Notes: generated by a model from the sequence alone, not told the origin. Shown: positions 17,318-25,457, counted from the stretch's first letter. The stretch: 64,000 nt of DNA from Xylanibacter rarus (GCF_001275135.1 NZ_LFQU01000011.1:45425-109424), one strand, 5' to 3'. A program made the numbers and translations.

Positions 17318-17602
17318 TTACCTACTTGTATTTTTACAACCTCCAGAACAAGTATATCTGCAGCTTGTACAGGCATTTTTACAATCTCCCGTACATGTAT
17401 ATCTGCATCCTTCACAACTGCCTTTGCATGTTCCATAGCATGTTCCTGTGCATCCCATTTCTATTTTATCAGCCTTAGCTAATAATGGTGAATTTGCTAA
17501 AACTATTGCACCGATTATAGGCAATACTCCTTTTACCGTTTTTTTAAAAAAGTCTCTACGTGATTGAAGCTCTTCTTGTTTTTTGGTTTTCTCATTCTCC
17601 AT
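17318..17602 (-). CDS. CXXX-repeat RiPP precursor peptide with Tat signal
   Basis: A 94-residue precursor. Residues 1-45 form a leader and twin-arginine signal peptide (SRRDFFKKTVKGVLPIIGAI, ending LLAKA before Asp). Signal peptidase I is the likely protease, unlike in the next gene, which has a lipobox. The remaining 45 residues contain 11 cysteines, mostly every fourth residue (CTGTCYGTCKGSCEGC and CRYTCTGDCKNACTSC), in two blocks separated by CxxC. It is first in the RiPP operon and lies 56 bases upstream of the second precursor. Modification by the downstream radical SAM enzyme before Tat export of the folded product is inferred. Confidence 0.85.
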   Translation of the reverse strand: MENEKTKKQEELQSRRDFFKKTVKGVLPIIGAIVLANSPLLAKADKIEMGCTGTCYGTCKGSCEGCRYTCTGDCKNACTSCRYTCSGGCKNTSR

Positions 17603-17680
17603 AATATAAAATATTTTTATAACGCCTTATAAAACTCCCGAAGTCAGGCAAATAATGTAATGTGTAAGATACTAAAAAAA

Positions 17681-17769
17681 GACGTGGGAGTTTCTACTTA
17701 TCGCTTATCCCACAGTCAGGCTCTCGCATTGCCTCTCTCTTAGGATAAACAACGCAGTCTGCCCACGTC
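17681..17769 (-). ncRNA. Structured element C, T7-terminated, in the RiPP operon leader
   Basis: The closing stem GACGTGGG/CCCACGTC encloses a second stem TTATCC/GGATAA and an apical stem AGGC/GCCT. Read on the minus strand it is followed by T7 (17680-17674), about 70 bases before the first precursor gene, as an intrinsic terminator or attenuator would be. It aligns with elements A and B when its orientation is reversed. The strand is therefore uncertain, and the element matches no RNA family I recognise. Confidence 0.45.
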
Positions 17770-17830
17770 AAGATATATTGATATTGTATGAAACAGAAAC
17801 TGTTACATACATATATAATACACTTCACAT

Positions 17831-17909
17831 GAACGTTTCGTTGCAATATCTTCGAAGAGAGTCCAAATTTGCGAGATTTGACTGTTGAAGATAGCGTTTG
17901 TAAACGTCC
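17831..17909 (-). ncRNA. Structured element A
   Basis: On the minus strand the closing stem GGACGTTT/AAACGTTC (one G-U pair) surrounds stem TATCTTC/GAAGATA and an apical stem CAAAT/ATTTG with a CTCGCAA loop. It starts about 50 bases downstream of a consensus minus-strand promoter at 17960-17990. It is about 75 percent similar to element B. Confidence 0.5.
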
Positions 17910-17959
17910 TATATCAGTAAATAACTCATGTTTACCTTATTCGGTTATATGAGTTATTG

Positions 17960-17990
17960 CAAAATTACATTATTTTTGTTATTTGGCAAA
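17960..17990 (-). promoter_or_regulatory. Consensus promoter upstream of element A and the RiPP operon
   Basis: The minus strand reads TTTG (17990-17987), a 19-base spacer, then TAATTTTG (17967-17960). It would give a leader of about 350 bases to the first precursor gene, passing through elements A and C. An AATAACTCAT/ATGAGTTATT hairpin lies between the promoter and element A. Confidence 0.6.
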
Positions 17991-18121
17991 TAAAAAGATG
18001 AAAAAATATTGAATTTATTAATATTAATGATAAGTATTGACTTAAAATGAACAATTATATTAATTTCATAATTTTTTACTATATAAAAAATATGTGTTGC
18101 TTAGAGAATCTTATCTAAGAT

Positions 18122-18201
18122 GGACGTTTCCGTCGTTATATCTTCGAAGAGAATTCTGATTCGCAAGATTTGACTGTCGAAGACAGCGCCCGCAAACGTC
18201 C
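18122..18201 (-). ncRNA. Structured element B
   Basis: The closing stem GGACGTTT/AAACGTCC is perfect. The second stem TGTCTTC/GAAGATA has one G-U pair, and the apical loop CTTGCGAAT resembles those of A and C. It begins 48 bases downstream of its own consensus minus-strand promoter, the same spacing as element A, so promoter plus element look duplicated as a unit. Confidence 0.5.
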
Positions 18202-18248
18202 TTGTTGATTTTTTATATATTTATTTTCCTATGAGTATTTTTTTATTG

Positions 18249-18280
18249 CAAATATATTGTTTTTTAAAGTTTTACCCAAA
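18249..18280 (-). promoter_or_regulatory. Consensus promoter upstream of element B
   Basis: The minus strand reads CCAAA complement TTTG (18280-18277), a 20-base spacer, then TATATTTG (18256-18249). Confidence 0.55.
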
Positions 18281-18817
18281 TAAAATAAAGAATAATTATG
18301 TTAAAATTAAAAGAATGTTAACATTATGTATACATTTGATTATGTGTTAAATATGAAATGAATAGATAGCTATTTTATGGAATTGTTTTCTTTTATCTTC
18401 AACTAACTTGTATTTTTGTATCAACTTTATTTGTAGATATTTTAATGTTTTGATGTTTCTATAGTGTAACTAAATATGTGTAATTCATGTTAAAACGTCA
18501 GTTGGTTGTTGTCGTGTGAAAGTTGGAATATAGAGAATTTTTAGTGCTTATTATTGGATCAGTTATGCAATTTATGGCGTTTTGGGTGCTAGAATGATGG
18601 GTCTTTAGATGCAGAAGGCGTGATGTTGTGCGTTATTATGCTGTTTTTGGCGAGGTAGATGGGTGAGTTTCTTATCAAAAGTGGCAGGGTTTTTAACCGT
18701 TACTCTATGAGTTACGACCCAAAAGTGGGCGAGTAATGTTTTTTAACAGTATGAGATTTTTGCACAAAATTATTGATATATGCATATCGTGTTGGTATAA
18801 AGATAATTACAGATGCA

Positions 18818-18841
18818 CACGAAAAATGGCTGTTTTTCGTG
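18818..18841. repeat. Short inverted repeat
   Basis: Arms CACGAAAAA and TTTTTCGTG with a 6-base loop. It may be a second terminator hairpin for the gene ending at 18990. Confidence 0.35.
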
Positions 18842-18885
18842 CCTGATTGCGATTTTTCGGGAAGAATGTGGTTATTGATGCTTAC

Positions 18886-18933
18886 GAAAAATCACAATGT
18901 AAGCAAATGATTGTGTTTGCTTGCATTGTGATT
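18886..18933 (-). terminator. Terminator of the hypothetical gene ending at 18990
   Basis: An 18-bp stem with one mismatch (18890-18907 with 18916-18933) and an 8-base loop. On the minus strand it is followed by T5, about 57 bases past the stop codon. Confidence 0.65.
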
Positions 18934-18989
18934 TGTGCGGATAAAGATGTTGTCTGGGAACTCTTACCCTTATTAATCAGCTTTCGTGG

Positions 18990-19499
18990 TTAATGGATTT
19001 TGCCGATGTTCTTGCCGTGCGAGTAAGCGTGAGCGGCAATTTCGCCGATAATCTTTTCTGCCATTTCGGCGTCTATCGTGCCGCCTTCGGGCAGGCGTGT
19101 GTAGTTGGCGTCGTGCTCATCCTGCTGCTCCAGACGGCCGCACAACAGCAGTTCGAAGTTGCGCTTATATTCGTTCACCATGGCCTGATAGAAGTCTTCA
19201 GTGCGGCAGGCAAAGCGGACAAGCTCCATGTCGCTGGTTCCGGGTTTCATAAACTCGCGCAGCTGCTGCTCCATCTCCTCTGTTGCGAAGTTGAGGCGCA
19301 TCAGGGCAAAGAATGCCTCACGATTGAAATAGCGCGAAATGTGCTCATAGTGGTTGAGCATGGTTTTCTTTACGTTTATCGGCTCAAAGCCGTTCTGGAT
19401 GTCGGTGCCGTGCTGCGACTCTATTATTCCGGTGACGAAGTATTTGAAGAAACTTCTCACCACGGCAGCCAGCACGATGTCTTTGCTGATCTGTTTCAT
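18990..19499 (-). CDS. Hypothetical protein
   Basis: A 169-residue soluble, mostly helical protein with no signal peptide or membrane segment and no family I recognise. It starts MKQISKDIVLAAVVRSFFKY and ends AHAYSHGKNIGKIH. Its ATG overlaps the stop of queG by 4 bases and a terminator follows it, so it is the last gene of the queG operon. That context suggests a housekeeping role but does not define one. Confidence 0.7.
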   Translation of the reverse strand: MKQISKDIVLAAVVRSFFKYFVTGIIESQHGTDIQNGFEPINVKKTMLNHYEHISRYFNREAFFALMRLNFATEEMEQQLREFMKPGTSDMELVRFACRTEDFYQAMVNEYKRNFELLLCGRLEQQDEHDANYTRLPEGGTIDAEMAEKIIGEIAAHAYSHGKNIGKIH

Positions 19500-20626
19500 A
19501 TCTTGTCATTGTTATTGTTGTCGTTATCTTGCAGCGCAGCCTTTATGTTGCGCATCAGTCCGTCGTATTTGGCACGCTTTACGGCGCTGCCTTTGAAGAG
19601 CCGGCGATAGTCGTCCACGGTCAGTGATGTCCATTTTTCACGTGTCATGTTGAGCAGTTCTTCGCGCGGGCGGAGCTGCTCTTCAGTTGTGCCCTGCGCA
19701 AACCTGTTCCACGGGCAGGCGTCCTGGCAGCGGTCGCAGCCGTAGATGCAGTTGTCCATCTTGCAGGCATATTCCTGCGGAATGTCGTCTCGGTTCTCTA
19801 TGGTCAGGTAAGAGAGGCAGCGGTCTGAGCTGAACTCTGTGCGCCGGCTGTCGTCTGTCAGATGCAGGGCGCCGGTGGGGCAGGCGTCTGTGCAGGCGTG
19901 ACAGTTGCCGCAACGTGAGGGCAGGGGAGTGTCGTATTCAAGTTCTGCATCGACAAACAGCTCTCCGAGGAAGAACATGCTGCCGGCATGGGGGATTATA
20001 AGCTGATGGTTGCGCCCAATCCAACCCAGTCCGGCCTTCATCGCCCAATAGCGTTCGAGCACCGGAGCTGTGTCGCAGAAGGCGCGGAAGGTGGGGATTT
20101 GAGAATTGAGAATTGAAAATTGAAAATTTTGATTACTCTTTTGGTTGTGGACGGGTAGGTTATTTGGGGCGCTGCCGAGTGAGGATTGTGAGGCGGCATT
20201 TGCGCTGCATGGTTTGTCTGCTTTGGGGAGTGTTGCCGCCAGTGTGGCGTTGTTGTCTGTGCGTTCAGTTAGTCCGAGTGTTGAGGCCAGCTTGCGCAGC
20301 TTGTCTTTCATTATGTAATGATAGTCTTGGCCCAGGGCATAGGCGGCGAGCTGTGGCTCGTCGGCGGGTATGCGGCTTGACGGAGCGTAGCTGAGCGCAA
20401 CGCAGACGATGCTCTTTACGCCGGGCATGAGCAGCTGCGGGTTGAGCCTTTTGTCAGTATTGGCAGACATATAGTCCATGCCAGCATGGCCCTTACGTCC
20501 GAGCCATGCAGCGAATCTTGCTGCCTCTTCGGCTTCAACTGGCTCAGCCTTGGCTATGCCACAAGCAAAAAAGCCGAGGTTGCGTGCCTCGGCTTTTATC
20601 GTTTCACTCGAAAGTTTTAAACTCAT
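19496..20626 (-). CDS. queG: Epoxyqueuosine reductase with internal insertion
   Basis: A 376-residue enzyme of the last step of queuosine synthesis in tRNA, a cobalamin-dependent iron-sulfur protein. Two ferredoxin-like clusters are visible: RCGNCHACTDACPTGAL and CIYGCDRCQDACPWN. Conserved core motifs are SYAPSSRIP, YHYIMKDKLRKLA, and FCDTAPVLERYWAMKAGLGW. Between about residues 133 and 180 sits a low-complexity insertion containing NQNFQFSILNSQ. It is encoded by an AATTGAGAATT-type repeat at 20100-20130, so it appears to be an in-frame repeat insertion. The start overlaps the upstream deacetylase by 23 bases. Confidence 0.9.
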   Translation of the reverse strand: MSLKLSSETIKAEARNLGFFACGIAKAEPVEAEEAARFAAWLGRKGHAGMDYMSANTDKRLNPQLLMPGVKSIVCVALSYAPSSRIPADEPQLAAYALGQDYHYIMKDKLRKLASTLGLTERTDNNATLAATLPKADKPCSANAASQSSLGSAPNNLPVHNQKSNQNFQFSILNSQIPTFRAFCDTAPVLERYWAMKAGLGWIGRNHQLIIPHAGSMFFLGELFVDAELEYDTPLPSRCGNCHACTDACPTGALHLTDDSRRTEFSSDRCLSYLTIENRDDIPQEYACKMDNCIYGCDRCQDACPWNRFAQGTTEEQLRPREELLNMTREKWTSLTVDDYRRLFKGSAVKRAKYDGLMRNIKAALQDNDNNNNDKI

Positions 20627-21215
20627 ATCCCTGTTCTTTTAGCCATTTCAGTGCCTCCGGCAGAGCGTATCTCAGTTTGTCGATGCTCTTCAGCGAGTCG
20701 TGAAACGTGATGATAGAGCCGTTGCGCGTGTATCGCTTCACGTTTTTCAGCACGTCTTCGGCAGTAAGCCATTTGCTGTAGTCGCGTGTAACGAGGTCCC
20801 ACATCACGATGCGGTATTTGCGCCCCAGCCAAAAATACTGTTCCCACAGCATCCACCCGTGCGGCGGTCTGAACAGATGCGCGTTGATAAGGCGGTTTGC
20901 CTTTTCGGTGTTTGCGCTGTAGGCTTTGGTAGAGTGCTTAAAGCCGCCCCAGTGGTTGTATGTGTGGTTGCCCACCTGATGGCCGGCTTCGACGATTTGC
21001 CTGAACAGCTCGGGGTGCTTGCTTACGTTTTCTCCAACCATGAAAAATGTGGCGTGAGCCCCATATTCGGCCAAGGTCTTCAGGATAAACGGCGTTGATT
21101 CGGGTATAGGCCCGTCGTCGAAGGTGAGGTATACCGCCTTCTCGTTCTTGTCCATTCTCCATGTTGCCCTCGGGTAGAGCCAACGTAGCCATTTGGCCGG
21201 CTGTTCTATAATCAT
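20604..21215 (-). CDS. NodB-type polysaccharide deacetylase
   Basis: A 203-residue protein with the full NodB motif series: LTFDDGP (metal-binding Asp pair), GHQVGNHTYNHWGG (His pair), LFRPPHGWM, WDLVTRDYSKW and IITFHDS. This family is a metal-dependent N- or O-deacetylase of chitin, peptidoglycan or similar glycans. No signal peptide or membrane anchor is evident, so the site of action is unclear. The substrate cannot be read from the sequence. It is followed by queG with a 23-base overlap. Confidence 0.88.
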   Translation of the reverse strand: MIIEQPAKWLRWLYPRATWRMDKNEKAVYLTFDDGPIPESTPFILKTLAEYGAHATFFMVGENVSKHPELFRQIVEAGHQVGNHTYNHWGGFKHSTKAYSANTEKANRLINAHLFRPPHGWMLWEQYFWLGRKYRIVMWDLVTRDYSKWLTAEDVLKNVKRYTRNGSIITFHDSLKSIDKLRYALPEALKWLKEQGYEFKTFE

Positions 21216-21251
21216 CTTTTTTCTTTTTCTTTCTGATGTTAAGTTTATTCA

Positions 21252-21427
21252 AATTTATAATTGAGAGTCGCGAATGGAGAAATTAAGCTAGACGTAAGCC
21301 AATTATGATTTGCCTTTAGAGGCATTCTCTCGTATATTCCTTCAAGCCAACTCTTTGACAGTTGGCTTAAAGGTCGTGAGAGCATCATAATTATCCATTC
21401 TCAACTCTCAATTATCAATTATAAATT
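21252..21427. repeat. Palindromic intergenic element with long terminal inverted repeats
   Basis: The outer arms AATTTATAATTGAGAGT plus GAATGGA (21252-21278) match the reverse complement of 21394-21427. Inside are AATTATGAT/ATCATAATT (21301-21309 with 21384-21392) and a 14-base arm hairpin with one mismatch (21339-21352 with 21360-21373). The whole resembles a MITE-like or other mobile hairpin element between two same-strand genes. Confidence 0.55.
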
Positions 21428-24400
21428 ATTCTTCGCCCATCAGTCGTCCGCCTTTGCTCTGATATGTGGCAGCATCGGCGTTAAACTGCTTCATGAGGCT
21501 CTCTGCCCATTTGTTGTCTATCATGTGGGCTATGTCGATGCAAGAGTTCATGACGTAGAGGTGCATCATGCAGTCTTGCTGCGACTGCATAAAGCGGCTT
21601 CCGCTGAGCGAGTTGTACCAAACCATATATTGGTGTGCGTTCTTGAACACTGAGTTGATGGCCTCCTTAGCCTTGGCCTTGTTGCCCAGCAGGGCGTAAG
21701 CCTTGGCTATGTCGATACCACCGCTGAGATAGTTCATCGGCACATTGTATGCCGGTATGACTTTCTCTGCATATGCCAGGGCCTTGGCTGCCTTGTCTTT
21801 CTTGCCCTCCTGTATCAGGTTGAGCGCAAGCTGTGCAAAGAGACGTCTGTGAGTGTAGCACATGCGCATCACTGTTTCGTCGAGATAGATGCCCTTCTTG
21901 TCGAGACCGCCGAACTTGAAGCGTGTCATGAGGTTGGTGTAAACACGCTCTGTGTCGAAGTTCTTCATGCCCGGAGCATTTGTCGTGAACGGTGTGATGC
22001 GGTTAGCCAGACCTTCCTGTATGAAGTTGTCGCCAAGGTTCATATAGTTTTCCTGACCAACAGTGATAGCCACGTAGACAGGACGTGTCCAGTTGCACTG
22101 TGAAATCATCTCGAGCATCATCAGGTCGCCTTTGTAAAGAGCGTTCTTGCCTTTGAGCGAGATGATCATCTGATCAGGTATAGAGTCGCTCGCCATCATC
22201 ATGCCGCTCTTTCTTACGGCCTCTTTGTCAATGGTCAGATACAGCGTGTCGGTAGGTATGACGTGCATGTCGTCCTTGCCGTCGCGTACCCAATGCTTGA
22301 GGACGTTCTTTACTTCAAACGGATTGTCGCCCAATGTGGCCTTTGCCTCCTTCGGGTTGGTCTTATAGAAGTCGAGAATCTGCTGCTTAAGTTCGGGTAC
22401 AACCTCAACATACTCGTTGGTGCCTGAGCAGTAGTCGAGTCGCGGCCATGTGATAGGCACAGAAGGAGAGTTGTAAGCCTGGCGGCACATCTGATCGATA
22501 TACCAGTCGGTCTGCAGATAGCTCAGGTTGCAGACGCGTGCGTCTGTCCTTGCTCCCTCAACTTCCTGATTATACCAGAGCGGGAATGTGTCGTTGTCTC
22601 CGTTTGTGAATATAATCGGGTTGCCCTTGTCCTGCATAGACATCAGATAGTTCTGTCCGAAGTCGCGGCATGTGTAGCGTCCGCTGCGGTCGTGGTCGTC
22701 CCATGTCTGGCTTGCCATCTGTATAGGAACGAGCAGGCAGAGGATAGACACTATTGCAGACACGGCAGTGCCGTTGATGTTGAGTCGCTTCAGAAGATCG
22801 ATGATGGCTGCAACGCCAATACCGCACCAGATGGCAAAAGCATAGAACGAGCCTGCATACGCATAGTCGCGCTCACGCGGCTGCATAGGTGTCTGGTTAA
22901 GATATATGACGATGGCCAGACCTGTCATGAAGAACAGGAAGAACACTACCCAGAACTGGCGTATGCCACGCTGTCCGCGGTAAGCCTGCCAGAACAGACC
23001 GATGAGACCGAGCAGCAGCGGCAGACAATAGAACACGTTGTGTCCCTTGTTGTCCTTCAGGTCATCAGGCAGCTTGCTCTGGTCGCCCAGGCGCCAGTTG
23101 TCGAAGAACGGAATACCAGAAATCCAGTTGCCGTGCTCAAGTTCGCCATTGCCCTGAATGTCGTTCTGACGTCCGGCAAAGTTCCACATGAAGTAGCGCC
23201 AGTACATGAAGTTGCACTGATAAGACAGGAAGAAGCGTATGTTCTCTATCTGTGTAGGCATCTTCACGGTTATAGGCTCGCCGCAGCGGTCGTAAGGCAC
23301 CTGTGTGCCGTCAACTCCGCCCATCCAGCTCTCGTATGCACTAGCGTGTGCGGCATCCCACATACGCGGGAACACCATGTTCTGTGCATAGATGTAGTCG
23401 GTTTTATAGCGAACTATGAAGTAAGAGTCTTTTTCGTCGGCAGAAGCTTTCTCCTTGCGCTGATATATAGGTGCGCCCTGCTTCATGCGCGGCTTGCAGT
23501 ATTCGCCGTCGCGGTCAAACTGCACCTGAGAGGTGTAAGCCTGTCCGAAGAGCAGCGGGCTGTCGCCATACTGGTCGCGGCTGAGGTAGCTTCCCAGCGT
23601 GAAGATGTCCTCGGGAGAGTTCTGGTCCATAGGCGGGTTGGCCGAAGACCTGATGACGATGAGGGCATAGCTTGAATATCCGATCATAAGCATAAGCATG
23701 CACAGCAGAGCTGTGTGCTTGATGCGTGAGCTTACGAGCAGCTCCTTGCCGCGCTTCCATTTGAGTACGAACCACAGGGCTGCAAGAACTATTACGCCGA
23801 TGATGAAGGCAGATATGCCGAAACCGTAGAACGGCACGCCGAGCATGGCAACAGAGAGCAGGAACGAAATGTTCTCGCGCTTCTGGTTCTTGTTGTTGTA
23901 GCTCTCATAGATAGCCCATATGACGATGGCCACGAGCAGTATGATGTAGATAATCTCGCCGGTGTTGAACGGGCAGCCCAGCACGTTGACAAAGAACAGC
24001 TCGAACCATCCGCCAACCTTGATGATGCCCGGAACCACGCCGTAGAGGATGGCTGCAACAAGCACAAACGATATGAAGAGGGCTATGAGAGAACCCTTGA
24101 GGTTGGCATTGGGGAACTTGCGGTAATAGAACACCAGGACAATGGCCGGAAGACAAAGGAGGTTGAGCAGGTGGACACCGATACTCAGTCCGGTCATGTA
24201 GGTGATAAGCACCAGCCAGCGGTCGCTGTGAGGCTCGTCGGCATGGTCTTCCCATTTTAGTATGAGCCAGAACACAATGGCCGTGAACGCTGAAGAGTAG
24301 GCATAAACCTCACCCTCAACGGCACTGAACCAGAATGTGTCGCTGAATGTATATATCAATGCTCCCACAAGACCGCTGGCTTCAATGGCAATGAGCTTGC

Positions 24401-24743
24401 CTGTTGTCAGCTGGCTCCAGTCTTTCAGAATAAGTTTGCGTGTCAGGTGTGTTATGGTCCAGAAGAGGAACATAATACATGTTGCGCTGAGAAGTGCGCT
24501 CATAGTGTTCACCATGAGGGCCACTTGCGACGGATCGCTGGCAAACTGAGAGAACAGATTGGCTGTGAGCATGAAGAAAGGTGCACCGGGCGGGTGACCG
24601 ATTTCTAACTTATACCCTGTTGTAATAAACTCCGGACAGTCCCAGAAACTGGCTGTCGGCTCAATGGTGCTACAATATACGAAGGCTGCAATAAAAAAAG
24701 CTAACCAGCCTAGAATATTGTCCACTAATTTAAATTGTTTCAT
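21426..24743 (-). CDS. DUF2723 (GT117-type) multi-pass membrane protein
   Basis: From ATG 24743 this protein has about 1105 residues. The N-terminal motif WLAFFIAAFVYCSTIEPTAS and the following FWDCPEFITTGYKLEIGHPP are diagnostic of DUF2723, now grouped with protein O-glycosyltransferase-like GT117 enzymes. About a dozen membrane segments occupy the first 700 residues. The C-terminal part is periplasmic, with TPR-like repeats (AKAYALLGNKAKAKEAINSV). Bacteroidota glycosylate many exported proteins and this family is a candidate for that work, but the reaction is inferred. The longer frame from 24779 adds 12 residues encoded by an AT-rich repeat. The consensus promoter upstream suits the shorter start. 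Confidence 0.87.
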   Translation of the reverse strand: MKQFKLVDNILGWLAFFIAAFVYCSTIEPTASFWDCPEFITTGYKLEIGHPPGAPFFMLTANLFSQFASDPSQVALMVNTMSALLSATCIMFLFWTITHLTRKLILKDWSQLTTGKLIAIEASGLVGALIYTFSDTFWFSAVEGEVYAYSSAFTAIVFWLILKWEDHADEPHSDRWLVLITYMTGLSIGVHLLNLLCLPAIVLVFYYRKFPNANLKGSLIALFISFVLVAAILYGVVPGIIKVGGWFELFFVNVLGCPFNTGEIIYIILLVAIVIWAIYESYNNKNQKRENISFLLSVAMLGVPFYGFGISAFIIGVIVLAALWFVLKWKRGKELLVSSRIKHTALLCMLMLMIGYSSYALIVIRSSANPPMDQNSPEDIFTLGSYLSRDQYGDSPLLFGQAYTSQVQFDRDGEYCKPRMKQGAPIYQRKEKASADEKDSYFIVRYKTDYIYAQNMVFPRMWDAAHASAYESWMGGVDGTQVPYDRCGEPITVKMPTQIENIRFFLSYQCNFMYWRYFMWNFAGRQNDIQGNGELEHGNWISGIPFFDNWRLGDQSKLPDDLKDNKGHNVFYCLPLLLGLIGLFWQAYRGQRGIRQFWVVFFLFFMTGLAIVIYLNQTPMQPRERDYAYAGSFYAFAIWCGIGVAAIIDLLKRLNINGTAVSAIVSILCLLVPIQMASQTWDDHDRSGRYTCRDFGQNYLMSMQDKGNPIIFTNGDNDTFPLWYNQEVEGARTDARVCNLSYLQTDWYIDQMCRQAYNSPSVPITWPRLDYCSGTNEYVEVVPELKQQILDFYKTNPKEAKATLGDNPFEVKNVLKHWVRDGKDDMHVIPTDTLYLTIDKEAVRKSGMMMASDSIPDQMIISLKGKNALYKGDLMMLEMISQCNWTRPVYVAITVGQENYMNLGDNFIQEGLANRITPFTTNAPGMKNFDTERVYTNLMTRFKFGGLDKKGIYLDETVMRMCYTHRRLFAQLALNLIQEGKKDKAAKALAYAEKVIPAYNVPMNYLSGGIDIAKAYALLGNKAKAKEAINSVFKNAHQYMVWYNSLSGSRFMQSQQDCMMHLYVMNSCIDIAHMIDNKWAESLMKQFNADAATYQSKGGRLMGEE

Positions 24744-24790
24744 TGAATATAACTGTTTTTTATGAATTTCAATTTTCAATAAAATACGTG

Positions 24791-24821
24791 CAAAGATAAT
24801 GTAAATCAGAGATAAAACAAA
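24791..24821 (-). promoter_or_regulatory. Consensus promoter of the DUF2723 gene
   Basis: The minus strand reads TTTG (24821-24818), a 19-base spacer, then TATCTTTG (24798-24791), about 48 bases before ATG 24743. Confidence 0.65.
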
Positions 24822-25004
24822 ATAAATTAATTTGTTTTAATATTATCTTGAGTTTGTGTAACTGCCTAAGGCATAACATGTTGTGTGGCTTTTGGCCCTC
24901 TGCCGCATCTCGCGGCATGTCAATATGTGCTGTGTATGCTTTATAGTTGTGTGCGTAACTTTTTGATATTCAATGTATTATCATATATGCACCGCAGCTT
25001 TAGG

Positions 25005-25457
25005 CTACACGAAAATTTCAACGCCGTAGATGATGAGCGCATATCGCAGAAATTTTCCGATTATAACGCTTATGACGGTTATGGCAACATTAGAGCGCAT
25101 CAGGCCGAGTACTATTGTTATGCCTTCGCCGATGATCGGAAGAAAGGAGAAAAAGCCCATCCATGCGCCACGGCCGGCCATGAACCGTTTGGCTCTGTCG
25201 AGTTCTTTTTTGTTCACGTGCAGGTATTTTTCAATCCAGTCTATGCGTCCGAGCATGCCGATGCCATAGTTGAGCATGCTTCCGAGCACGTTGCCTATTG
25301 TGCCGTAAATAACCAGCTGCCACGGGTCGAGTCCGGCAGCAAGAAGCGCAAGCATAACCACCTCGCTGCTCAAGGGGAATATGCTGCCCGCAAGGAATGC
25401 AGAAATCAGCATTCCTACATATCCGTAGTTTGTCAGAATTTCTATCAGGGAATCCAT
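25005..25457 (-). CDS. YqaA-type DedA-family (VTT domain) membrane protein
   Basis: A 150-residue inner-membrane protein with the VTT/SNARE-associated pattern: FLAGSIFPLSSEVVMLALLA, then YGTIGNVLGSMLNYGIGMLG, and FFSFLPIIGEGITIVLGLMR. YqaA proteins are small relatives of DedA, whose members translocate lipids or small molecules. The precise role is unknown. The start overlaps the upstream membrane protein by 13 bases. Confidence 0.85.
   Translation of the reverse strand: MDSLIEILTNYGYVGMLISAFLAGSIFPLSSEVVMLALLAAGLDPWQLVIYGTIGNVLGSMLNYGIGMLGRIDWIEKYLHVNKKELDRAKRFMAGRGAWMGFFSFLPIIGEGITIVLGLMRSNVAITVISVIIGKFLRYALIIYGVEIFV

Larger units (their letters stand above)
17603..18989. other. 1.4 kb gene-free leader region with structured elements
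   Basis: No convincing ORF occurs in this very AT-rich stretch. It holds three related hairpin elements (17681-17769, 17831-17909, 18122-18201), two consensus minus-strand promoters (17960-17990 and 18249-18280), and two hairpins near the right edge that belong to the neighbouring gene. Confidence 0.6.

Noticed and set aside
17681-18201. CRISPR-like repeats or tRNA-like folds in the RiPP leader
   Set aside because: Copies differ in orientation, spacing and sequence, with no uniform repeat-spacer pattern and no cloverleaf or CCA end.
22692-23675. A 327-codon plus-strand frame inside the DUF2723 gene
   Set aside because: It is antisense to well-conserved membrane segments and has no recognisable start, domain or promoter.
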